Below, piece by piece: positions 1 through 12,761 of a stretch of 64,000 nucleotides of DNA (position 1 is the stretch's first letter; the number at the start of each line of letters is the position of its first letter). A program made the position numbers and the translations under genes. Under the pieces are notes generated by a model, which made no database searches, was not told where the DNA came from, and was given only the letters and a program-made list of their open reading frames with translations. This DNA is from Akkermansia muciniphila (GTDB lineage Bacteria; Verrucomicrobiota; Verrucomicrobiia; Verrucomicrobiales; V1-33). Location of the stretch: assembly GCA_943333275.1 (NCBI GenBank), contig CALQSQ010000010.1:1-64000 (forward strand), written 5' to 3'.

Positions 1-23
1 CCGGTAATCGACGTCACGCGTGC

Positions 24-62
24 AAAAAAAGACCCGCTTTGATCTTGCGATCAAAGCGGGTC
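24..62 (-). terminator. Intrinsic terminator of the rRNA operon
   Basis: A perfect 14-bp inverted repeat (31-44 and 49-62, loop TTGC) is followed on the minus strand by seven U residues (24-30). It lies just past the 5S 3' end, which is the expected place for the rrn operon terminator. Confidence 0.93.
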
Positions 63-68
63 ATATAA

Positions 69-183
69 CCTGGCAACGTCCTACTCTCACAGAGCCTATC
101 GCCCTACTACCATTGGCGCTGCATCGTTTCACTTCCGTGTTCGAGATGGGAACGGGTGGGTCCAATGCGCTATGGTCACCAGC
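69..183 (-). rRNA. rrf: 5S ribosomal RNA
   Basis: This is the last gene of the minus-strand rrn operon. The reverse complement contains the conserved 5S core around CCCATCTCGAACACGG and the 3' segment GTAGGGCG. The ends pair as helix I (175-182 with 70-77, including G-U pairs), which sets the boundaries to within a base or two. The length of about 115 nt is normal. Confidence 0.93.
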
Positions 184-347
184 TGCGGGGTTCGGGGGCG
201 GGGGGCCTGGAACTCGGATACTGGGGGCCTTAGCGGCGTTGTCGTGGGTGGGTTGGCGAGATGGGAGGTAAGCAGGGAGGCTGGCGATGGGGGCCGAAGG
301 TGGATCCGGGTCCCCCTTACTGCTATTACTTTCTCATTCACCAATCA

Positions 348-375
348 ACTGGTTCTCTGATAACTGCATACAGGG
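348..375 (-). other. 3' arm of predicted pre-23S processing stem
   Basis: This stretch in the 23S-5S spacer is nearly the exact reverse complement of 3538-3565 in the tRNA-Ile-23S spacer (24 of 26 core positions, plus one possible G-U pair). In the transcript the two arms would pair and loop out 23S. That is the arrangement RNase III cleaves in other bacteria. The pairing is seen in the sequence; the processing role is inferred. Confidence 0.6.
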
Positions 376-494
376 TTTGGGTTGGAAGGCAGTTTGCACT
401 GCCACAATCTCAATCACTCAAATGAGGGACCAAGCTACTTCGGTTGAAGCGTCTTTTTGCTGTTTTTAAACTCTCAGAAAAAGAAAAAGAAAGA

Positions 495-3356
<2,862 letters not shown>

Positions 3357-3537
3357 TCATTCAAATCATGAGTCTCGCTTTACTTTTTCTCTCGGTCTTA
3401 TTCAAAGCAGACCCACGCCCCCCTTCCGGGAGACCTGCGTCCGCAGTTTTGGAGACTTGCGTCTCCGGTTTTTGTCTCACTCAAGTTCCGGCGGATTTGC
3501 ACCCGCCGGTGAATGAAATTGTATCCAACTTTTATAT

Positions 3538-3565
3538 CCTGTATGCAGTTGTCAAAGAACCAGGG
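3538..3565 (-). other. 5' arm of predicted pre-23S processing stem
   Basis: Partner of 348-375. It lies in the spacer between tRNA-Ile and 23S and contains the TTCTTTGACAACTG block often seen in rRNA leaders and spacers. The remainder of the 3357-3621 spacer shows no gene. Confidence 0.6.
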
Positions 3566-3621
3566 TTTCTGATTTTTGGGGCAATGGTTTTCTCTCGTGA
3601 TTGCAAATTTTCTCTTGGGGA

Positions 3622-3698
3622 TGGTGGGCCCTGCTGGACTCGAACCAGCGACCCCCGCCTTATCAAGGCGGTGCTCTAACCAACTGAGCTAAGGGCCC
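3622..3698 (-). tRNA. tRNA-Ile (GAT)
   Basis: A full cloverleaf on the minus strand: acceptor GGGCCCT pairing with AGGGCCC, D-arm TAGCTCAGTTGG, anticodon loop TTGATAA (anticodon GAT) and T-arm GGTTCGAGTCC. The 3' CCA is encoded (complement at 3622-3624). Located in the 16S-23S spacer upstream of 23S, the usual bacterial Ile-Ala arrangement. Confidence 0.97.
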
Positions 3699-3757
3699 GC
3701 TGGTCAGAGGTTGTAACGCACCTTGATGGCGCGTGGTGCTGGCTTAAGTGCAAAGAG

Positions 3758-3830
3758 TGGAGGCATGGGGATTCGAACCCCAGACATCCAGCTTGCAAAG
3801 CTGGCGCTCTACCAACTGAGCTATACCCCC
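3758..3830 (-). tRNA. tRNA-Ala (TGC)
   Basis: A minus-strand cloverleaf with acceptor GGGGGTA/TGCCTCC (two G-U pairs), anticodon loop TTTGCAA (anticodon TGC) and T-arm GGTTCGAATCC. Unlike the neighbouring tRNA-Ile, CCA is not encoded: the bases after the discriminator A are CTC, so CCA must be added enzymatically. The gene order 16S-Ala-Ile-23S is the reverse of the order in many bacteria. Confidence 0.97.
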
Positions 3831-5751
<1,921 letters not shown>

Positions 5752-6328
5752 AAAGAATTGTGATTACTGACTGATTTCTCCCCCCACGAATCAGGTGAGG
5801 GGAAACTCAATTAGTAAAAAAACGTAAGACTCCTCCCTCTCCTCCAGACCACCGTTGCCGGCAGCCGGATGTGAAAAGGAAGGTTCGTGCGCGCTCCACC
5901 ATCCCAACTTCCGCTCCTTTCGAAACCTCCGCCGGACGGATCCACTGCTAGCGCGCAGCGCACAAAATAATCTTCACTATTCCAAGTCATCCCTGCCGGT
6001 GATCACCGCTCTCTCCACGCTCCCGGACATCGCTGCCCAAATCGCCTGAATCCTGCTGCAATCCCCAACGTCGTGTGGATGACTTAAAACCATTGCTATC
6101 AAAGAACTTGTCGTAGTCTGGGGACTAAAAAACCGATCAAACTCTCGTCTGATCAGTCCCTCCAATCCCCATCAACCCGCGCTGCATTTTGCGGCGGGAC
6201 GGCGATGTTACCCACCCACCCCTTCCGCGCAAGTCTTTTTCGACGCTTTTTACTTCTTTTTTTGAATTTCCCGCCAGCCGAGCGGACTGGAATTTCTAAA
6301 AATTGCCGTGAAACGCTGATTTTTGTGA
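5752..6328. other. rrn upstream region; no gene seen
   Basis: 577 bp between the 16S 5' end and the end of the PBP gene. It must contain the rrn promoter(s) on the minus strand, but I could not identify a -35/-10 pair with confidence. Short open frames here (about 60 codons, both strands) have no recognisable product and low-quality starts. Confidence 0.5.
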
Positions 6329-8539
6329 TTATTCAAAAAGTGATCGCAACCTCTGCAGGAAAGTTTTGGGCTGCGAGGAGGGAGGCGATGTGGGGAGTGG
6401 ACCGAGTGGCGGGGAGGTGTGCTGCGTGCAGTAGGAGGAGGGCACTTTATCGCTGGGAAGTTCGATTTGAAGGGGGTGTGGGCAGGCGGTGGTGGCGAGT
6501 TGTCCGGAGGTGGGGCAGACGGTGACAGCCACGGTTTCGGGCCTTGGGAAGGCGACCCGGACGACCTCAGGGTAGTGACGTTCGGCTTCCTTCATGAGGT
6601 CGGCCCAGATCGGGAGGGCGACCCGTCCACCGTAGGCCTGACCGCTGATTCTGGCGGGATCGTCCAACCCGACCCAGACGCCGCAGGTAAAATTGGGGTT
6701 GAAGCCGATAAACCAGGCGTCCTTGAAATCATCGGTGGTTCCGGTTTTCCCGCCGACGGGAGTTTTGAGACCGTAGGATTTGATGCTGGCGGCGGTGCCT
6801 CCGGGTTGCATGACTTTCTGGAGCATATTTGTCATGAGGTGGGCAGTTCCCGGGCTGACGACCTCGTAGGCGATACGCCCGCTGCGGAAGACGATTTCGC
6901 CCGCCGCATTTTCGATATGATCAATCAGATAGGGCCGACAACGCTGTCCGGAGTTGGGGAAGATGCTCATGGCACTGGTCAGGCTCTTGAGCGTGGCGCC
7001 CAGATTTCCGATATAAATCTGGGGGCTGCGGCCTTGGATTTCCTTGATGCCAGCGGTGTCCGCGAGGGCAAGAACGCGGTCCATGGTAGCGCGTTCTCCG
7101 ACGCGCACGGTCATGGTATTGCGGCTTTTGATGAGCCCAAATTCGAGGGGTTGGACGCCGGAGAAACTACCATCTGAATTGTTGGGACTGAAGGTTCCAT
7201 CGGCGGTGACAATGTCCCCGGGCCGTATGGGGTCATCGCTGATGGGAGTGAAGGGAAAGACTCCGGCGTGCTCGATGGCGGCGGCGTAGACGAACGGCTT
7301 GAAGGTGCTGCCTACCTGGCGCTGGGAACTGGTGGCACGATTGTAGGCGCTTTCGGCGAAGTCGCGGCCGCCGACCATGGCGCGGATGGCACCGGTTTGA
7401 TTTTCCAGGAGCAAAATTGCGCCCTGCAGATACTCCGGCGCTTCGGGCGCCTGGCCGCTGCGCGCGAGTTTTTGAAATTGAGCGCGGGTTTGGTGCGGGT
7501 AGCCGGATTGTTTTTCGACGGCGCTGAGTCTGGCCTCCAGCGAGGCTTCAGCGGCTTTTTGCAAATCCACATTGATGTTGGTGAAGACCCTTAATCCACC
7601 GTCCTCCATGTCCTCCATGTCGAGGAGGGAATCCAACTCATGCCGCACCGCATCGAGCGCGTAGGTTTCCTGACTGGAGGCTTTCGGAGGGGTCAGAATC
7701 CTGGTGGGACGCGACTTCGCCTGCGCGGCATCGGCGGCGGAGAGGCGATTTTTTTCCACCATGCGCTCGAGCACGACATCGCGCTGGATCATGGCTCCGG
7801 CGGGATTTCGGTAGGGGGAAAATTTATTGGGTCCACGAATGATGCCAGCGAGGAGCGCGGCCTCATCCACGCCCAGATCCCGTGCGGCCTTGCCGAAATA
7901 GGCACGGGCGGCGCGTTCGATTCCGTAAATGCCATTGCCAAAGAAAATGCGGTTTACATAAGCCTCCAGAATGGCTGCCTTGGAGCGTTGGGATTCGATG
8001 CGCCGGGTGAGGGCGATTTCGAGCAGCTTGCGGTGGAAAGTCTTTTGTTCGCCGAGGCCGAAGCTGTTGCGGGCGAGTTGCATGCTGATGGTGCTGGCCC
8101 CCTGGATGGTTTTCCCCGCCTTCAGATTGCGCACGAAGGCACGGGCGACGCCGACCCAATCGATGCCGTGATGGTCGTAAAACCGATCATCCTCACGCGC
8201 CAGCAATGCCTGAATGAAATAGGGGGAGACGGCATCCAGCGTGATGACAGTGCGATTCTCCCCATGCAATTTTCCAATCACATTTCCAGCATCATCCAGC
8301 ACGAGGGTGCGTTCCGGCATTTTGCCGAGTTCATCGATGGAGAATCGCCGCGCGAGTGTTCCAAAATACAATTCGAAGGCCAGCAACATCAGCAGCCCGC
8401 AGAGACAACCGGCGACCATGCCGCGCCAGAACCAGCGCACGAACCAGCGGCGCTCGGAAGTCCATTGCCAGAAAAGGCGCACCAGACCCAGACGGGCGGG
8501 TGGCAGTTTGCGCTTGGTGGTCGGCTGGCGTTGGGGCAT
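6329..8539 (-). CDS. Class A penicillin-binding protein (PBP1a family)
   Basis: A bifunctional peptidoglycan synthase acting at the outer face of the inner membrane: glycan polymerisation by a GT51 domain and cross-linking by a transpeptidase. The 736-residue product has a basic cytoplasmic N-terminus, one membrane anchor (about 38-60) and a GT51 domain with the catalytic motif EDDRFYDHHG at 116-125. The transpeptidase has S411-T-F-K, SRN at 472-474 and KTG at 598-600, so all catalytic motifs are intact. The C-terminal tail is Pro/Ser-rich. Length is normal for the family. Divergent from mgtE with a 54-bp gap that must hold both promoters. Which PBP1 subtype it is cannot be told from sequence alone. 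Confidence 0.95.
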   Translation of the reverse strand: MPQRQPTTKRKLPPARLGLVRLFWQWTSERRWFVRWFWRGMVAGCLCGLLMLLAFELYFGTLARRFSIDELGKMPERTLVLDDAGNVIGKLHGENRTVITLDAVSPYFIQALLAREDDRFYDHHGIDWVGVARAFVRNLKAGKTIQGASTISMQLARNSFGLGEQKTFHRKLLEIALTRRIESQRSKAAILEAYVNRIFFGNGIYGIERAARAYFGKAARDLGVDEAALLAGIIRGPNKFSPYRNPAGAMIQRDVVLERMVEKNRLSAADAAQAKSRPTRILTPPKASSQETYALDAVRHELDSLLDMEDMEDGGLRVFTNINVDLQKAAEASLEARLSAVEKQSGYPHQTRAQFQKLARSGQAPEAPEYLQGAILLLENQTGAIRAMVGGRDFAESAYNRATSSQRQVGSTFKPFVYAAAIEHAGVFPFTPISDDPIRPGDIVTADGTFSPNNSDGSFSGVQPLEFGLIKSRNTMTVRVGERATMDRVLALADTAGIKEIQGRSPQIYIGNLGATLKSLTSAMSIFPNSGQRCRPYLIDHIENAAGEIVFRSGRIAYEVVSPGTAHLMTNMLQKVMQPGGTAASIKSYGLKTPVGGKTGTTDDFKDAWFIGFNPNFTCGVWVGLDDPARISGQAYGGRVALPIWADLMKEAERHYPEVVRVAFPRPETVAVTVCPTSGQLATTACPHPLQIELPSDKVPSSYCTQHTSPPLGPLPTSPPSSQPKTFLQRLRSLFE

Positions 8540-8593
8540 GCGAGGGAATTACTGGCAAGATGCGTGCGGAATTTGCAACTTGCCAGCGGAACG

Positions 8594-10060
8594 ATGTCCC
8601 CCATGCTAGATTCATCCTCCACCCTTCCGGACCGGAGGGGTGCTGAAAATGACACGTTCACAACGATGGAAGAACTAGAACCGCCAACCGCGCAGGAGCA
8701 ATTCCTGGATGCTTTCCATGAGGGAAAACTCACGGAAGCGCAGACGTTTGCCGGCGATCTGCACGCTGCCGACCTCGCGGGAATGTACGAACAGCTGAAT
8801 CCGGAGGAACGCCCCGAGTTGATAAAGCTGGTGCCGGCCGAGGAGTTTGCGGAATTCATTCACCAGCTTCCTCCGAGCGATGCGAGTGAAATCCTGGGAG
8901 CGCTGCCCAATGCGCAACTGGCCGCCACACTGCAGGAACTGCCGGATGATACGATCGTGGATTTGCTCCAGGAAATGTCCGGTGAACAGCGCGGTCATAC
9001 CTTTCATCTCCTCTCGGACGACCGTCGCAAGGCGGCGCGGCGGCTGTTGCGCTTTGCGGATGATTCGGCGGGCGGACGGATGACCACAGCCTTTGCCTCG
9101 GTTTTTGAAGACCTAACCGTGCGTGATGCCATCACGCAGCTTTCGCACGTCAAGGACGAGGCGGAAGTGCTGGCCCGGATCTATGTCGTGGACGACGAGG
9201 GACGGATTCTGGGAAAGGTGCGATTGCGTGATCTGACCTTTTCAAAACCGGATGTCACGATTGCTGACATTAACGACCATGACACCCGTGCGGTGCTGGC
9301 CTCATCGGACCAGGAAAAGGCGGTGCGGGTGATGCAGAAGTACGATTTGCTCACCCTGCCGGTGGTGGACGAGGAGGGCCGCCTGCTGGGAGTCATCACT
9401 CACGATGATGCGCTGGACATTCAGCAGGAGGAGAACACTGAGGATTTGGAAAGGCAGAGCGGGATTGTGGGGGACACCCCCGACGAGACTTACCTGAACA
9501 CCGGCGTGCTGCGCCATGTGCGACGCCGCATCGGCTGGATCGTGAGTCTGGCCTTCTTCGGACTGATCGCCGGATACCTGATTTATTCCTACCAAAGCGT
9601 GCTGGGCAGCGTGTTCGTGCTTTCCATCTACATGCCGATGGTTGTGGCGGCGGGCGGCAATACCGGCGGACAGGCCGCCACAATGGTCATTCGGGCCATG
9701 TCGCTTGGCGAATTGGATCCGGCGGCGTTTCTGCGGGTGGCGTGGAAGGAGATCCGCATTGGCATGCTCGTCGGCACCGTGCTCGGAATTTGCATGGCCG
9801 TGCAGATCAATTTTTTCATGCCCACCGGAACGACCCTGCCCGCCTCCATCCATCCCTACCAGTTCGCCCTGGTCGTGAGCATTGCGCTGCTCTGTCAGAT
9901 CACAACTTCCACGCTCCTCGGAGCCACCCTACCCATTGCAGCCAAGATGGCGCGCCTGGATCCGGCAGTCATTGCCTCCCCGGCGATTACGAGCATGGTG
10001 GACGCCACGGGCCTGCTCATTTATTTCAGCCTCGCCAAACTGATTCTGGGCGTTGGGTAG
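8594..10060 (+). CDS. mgtE: Magnesium transporter MgtE
   Basis: An inner-membrane Mg2+ channel/transporter gated by cytoplasmic Mg2+. Domain order is an N-terminal helical MgtE_N superhelix (about residues 30-150), a tandem CBS pair (about 155-275), a plug helix and a five-helix membrane domain (about 310-488). The pore signature GGNTGGQ and the aspartate in the last helix (SMVDATGLLIYF) are present. I chose ATG at 8594 (488 aa); ATG at 8666 (464 aa) is an alternative, and neither has a clear SD. The frame stays open far upstream, but that part is antisense to the PBP gene and not credible. Converges on the kinase gene with 11 bp between stops. Confidence 0.93.
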   Translation: MSPMLDSSSTLPDRRGAENDTFTTMEELEPPTAQEQFLDAFHEGKLTEAQTFAGDLHAADLAGMYEQLNPEERPELIKLVPAEEFAEFIHQLPPSDASEILGALPNAQLAATLQELPDDTIVDLLQEMSGEQRGHTFHLLSDDRRKAARRLLRFADDSAGGRMTTAFASVFEDLTVRDAITQLSHVKDEAEVLARIYVVDDEGRILGKVRLRDLTFSKPDVTIADINDHDTRAVLASSDQEKAVRVMQKYDLLTLPVVDEEGRLLGVITHDDALDIQQEENTEDLERQSGIVGDTPDETYLNTGVLRHVRRRIGWIVSLAFFGLIAGYLIYSYQSVLGSVFVLSIYMPMVVAAGGNTGGQAATMVIRAMSLGELDPAAFLRVAWKEIRIGMLVGTVLGICMAVQINFFMPTGTTLPASIHPYQFALVVSIALLCQITTSTLLGATLPIAAKMARLDPAVIASPAITSMVDATGLLIYFSLAKLILGVG

Positions 10061-10071
10061 TGAAAATAAAA

Positions 10072-12717
10072 TTACTTCTTCACCGCTCCAATGACGCACC
10101 GGAACCCATAGGGTGAGTCCTTCAGGTCAGGTTTGACCGCATTGCGGCTGCTGGCGACGAGCATGGGATGTTTGCCGTCGGCTTCCTTGCCGTCAGCCCA
10201 GCTGCCTCCGCGGGTGACACCATAATCCGGAAGGTTGCCACCGTAGTTATCGCTGACCCATTCGGCGACATTTCCGGCCAGGTCGTAGAGGCCGAATTTG
10301 TTGGGACAAAAGCTGCCGACGGGCGCGGTGTAGACGAAGCCGTCGTCGTATTTTTCCTTTTCCAGAGTGAGTTCGCGCTTCGCATCACGATCCACGGGCT
10401 TGCCATCGGAGTCGAGGCTAAGGCGGGAGATGTCCGAGAAATTGCCGGGCATTTTTTCCTTCTCGGTGGGTGGCGGCCAGATGTTGATGCCCCAGATGTA
10501 ATTGGCGCGTGCTCCCTGATTGCGGTCGGCGGGGGCATCGCGTTTGCGCTCGGGGAGGTCGGCGGCCATGCTCCATTCCTCATCGGTGGGAAGGCGGTAT
10601 TCAAGGTCGTCGTCGAGCAGTCCCTCGGCCCTTTCCTTTGCAGTGAGCCATTTGCAGAAGGCCTGGCATTGTCCGCGGTCGAGACGGGCGACGGGATCCT
10701 CGGGGGTCTGCTCCCAACTCACGCTGTGGTGGTTGGCCGGGTCGGTGGCGTTGACGAACGCATCGTAGTCTTTGACGCGCGTTTCCCAGATGGAAACGAG
10801 CAAAGGTCCCACCGGCTGGAATCGCATGCCGAGACTGTTTTCATGCGGCACGCCGAGGATGGCCTGGCGTTCCCTGGTCAGGTCGGCGTGGAGCTGGAGG
10901 CGCTGCTTGCTGTCGAGATTGCCGGTCACCTTGGTGTCCTCATAGCCGAGCATCCGCAGGGTGTATTCGAGGGGCCCGGTCTGGTGATGGGGCATGGTGA
11001 TGGGGGTGAAGCCAAGTTTTTTGTCGCCATAATAAATGGCCGCACCGGGCGGATTGGATTCAATGACCAATTCACCAAACTCACGTTTTTGCAGAATGCA
11101 TTTGAACACCACGTGATCTTCAGCCTGCTCCACGGGCGGCTCGTTGGGCTCGTAGGAGACGGGGAAGGGGCGGTAGAAGTGCTGGTCCTGCTCCAGGCGG
11201 CCGGCTTCGAAATCCTTTTCGTAGAGCGCCGCGCAGAAACTTTCCGCATCCTCCACAGGGATGCGCACGGCATTGCCTTCGACCACATCCGCCGGGGCGA
11301 ATCGCATCAGCATGAGAAATTGATCATAGGTCACGGGCGTCTCCGATTCATGCCAGTCGCCATTGGGGCTGGGCAGGAATTTCATGCCGACGGAATTTTC
11401 CCAGGAACGCCCCGGCTCCGGCGGCGCAAGCTGCAGGCTTACAACGAAGGGCATGTTTCCGCCCTGCTCCAGTTGCACGTCCATGGGCTCGGGCCGGTAT
11501 TTGTCGTGTTTGAGAATGAAATGGGCCGCACCGAGGGGCAGCCCGGTGAGGGTCGTGGGAGTCCTGCCCATGAGTTTGTTGCCGGCCCAAATCTCCGCTC
11601 CGGGTGGATCCGTTTCAACGCGGATGCTACCGGTGGGAGCGATGCGGCCCGGGCCGACGGCGCGAGGAATGTCCCCGAGTTTGGCCGCTGGCGCACCGGG
11701 AGGCCAGGGAAACGCATGGGTGCGCGACCACACCATGCCGAAGGCCAGGATCCCGCTGAAGCAGAAGAGTTTGACGGCCTTGGGCAGGAATGGCCGGTGG
11801 TAGCGCCCCTTGCGCACGAGGCGCAGGGCATCGGCGAATTGCTTGGCGGAGCTGAAGCGCTTGCGGGGATTGGGATCGCAGGCCTTGCAAATCACGTCGT
11901 TGAGCATGCGGTGACGGCGCTTCTGCTTGTTGTCGCCCAGGTCCTGGGGCAATTCCGGGAAGCTCAGCCGATCCATGCCCGTGCTGATCTCGTAGAGGAC
12001 CATGCCGAGGCTGAAAACATCCGCCGCCTTGGTCCCCGGGCCCTCCGGAGGCACGAATCCCTCCGTGCCCACATACGTCTGCTGGCCTTCACGCGCCACG
12101 AGTCCGATGTCCGCAAGCTTAGCCTTTCCCTGGACGAAAATAATGTTGCTGGGCTTGATGTCGCGGTGACTGAGACCGCGATCATGCAGATGCGCCAGGC
12201 CATCAGCCAGGGAAACGCCGATTTCCACCGCCTGGTCCAGCGGCAGCCTGGCATGCAAGCGTTTCTCGACGCTGAGCGTGTGCGGCTCGTAATCGACGAC
12301 GTGGACCTCGGATCCGGTCTCACGGTCATCCGCCAGTTCCATGACATAGAAATAAAATCCCTCCTGCAGGCTGCGGCCCACATGCAATATATCCACCAAT
12401 CCTTCATGATCACGACTGACTGGTTCGAAACTCAGAATGCCCTGAAATTCCCGCTCAAAGGTGCGGTCGAGTTCGAAATCCTCCCGTCGCACCACCTTGA
12501 CCGCGCGCCAGGCACCGGTGACACCGCGGGCGAGCCAGACTTCGCCATAGGATCCGCGGCCGATGCACCGCATCACCTCGTGGTCCGGGACACACGGCTT
12601 TTGCACAGGCCTCAATGTTTGAAGCCGTGGCGGCAGGGTGGGATGGGGTTGGGAGGCGGGCGGGGTCACTGGGCGTGGTTCTCCGGGAGGTTTCCAGAGG
12701 GAACCTTTGCCGCCCAC
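10072..12717 (-). CDS. Ser/Thr protein kinase with PEGA and formylglycine-enzyme-like domains
   Basis: 881 residues. A Hanks-type kinase comes first: glycine loop GRGSYGEV at 53-60, K74, HRDIKPSN at 184-191 with D186, DIG (in place of DFG) at 203-205, and PPE in place of APE. A membrane helix follows (about 315-331), then a PEGA domain (about 362-430), a partial FGE-like segment starting ENSVGMKF (about 440-520), a second PEGA (about 548-612) and a full FGE-sulfatase-type domain (about 625-880; RLPTDEEW, DLAGNVAEW, TRGGSW). FGE-like domains fused to kinases are common in PVC bacteria and usually act in binding rather than formylglycine formation. Start GTG at 12717. Lies 44 bp downstream of lon on the same strand. 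Substrate unknown. Confidence 0.9.
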   Translation of the reverse strand: MGGKGSLWKPPGEPRPVTPPASQPHPTLPPRLQTLRPVQKPCVPDHEVMRCIGRGSYGEVWLARGVTGAWRAVKVVRREDFELDRTFEREFQGILSFEPVSRDHEGLVDILHVGRSLQEGFYFYVMELADDRETGSEVHVVDYEPHTLSVEKRLHARLPLDQAVEIGVSLADGLAHLHDRGLSHRDIKPSNIIFVQGKAKLADIGLVAREGQQTYVGTEGFVPPEGPGTKAADVFSLGMVLYEISTGMDRLSFPELPQDLGDNKQKRRHRMLNDVICKACDPNPRKRFSSAKQFADALRLVRKGRYHRPFLPKAVKLFCFSGILAFGMVWSRTHAFPWPPGAPAAKLGDIPRAVGPGRIAPTGSIRVETDPPGAEIWAGNKLMGRTPTTLTGLPLGAAHFILKHDKYRPEPMDVQLEQGGNMPFVVSLQLAPPEPGRSWENSVGMKFLPSPNGDWHESETPVTYDQFLMLMRFAPADVVEGNAVRIPVEDAESFCAALYEKDFEAGRLEQDQHFYRPFPVSYEPNEPPVEQAEDHVVFKCILQKREFGELVIESNPPGAAIYYGDKKLGFTPITMPHHQTGPLEYTLRMLGYEDTKVTGNLDSKQRLQLHADLTRERQAILGVPHENSLGMRFQPVGPLLVSIWETRVKDYDAFVNATDPANHHSVSWEQTPEDPVARLDRGQCQAFCKWLTAKERAEGLLDDDLEYRLPTDEEWSMAADLPERKRDAPADRNQGARANYIWGINIWPPPTEKEKMPGNFSDISRLSLDSDGKPVDRDAKRELTLEKEKYDDGFVYTAPVGSFCPNKFGLYDLAGNVAEWVSDNYGGNLPDYGVTRGGSWADGKEADGKHPMLVASSRNAVKPDLKDSPYGFRCVIGAVKK

Positions 12718-12761
12718 TCTACCATAGACCCCGGGGGGTGCCAGACGGAATCACGGAAATT

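Noticed and set aside
5855-6165. Small frames of 62-64 codons upstream of 16S
   Set aside because: Overlapping frames on both strands, no recognisable product, and the region should hold the rrn promoter.
7640-8593. N-terminal extension of the MgtE open frame back to 7640
   Set aside because: It overlaps the PBP gene on the other strand over its whole length and adds about 320 residues unlike any MgtE.
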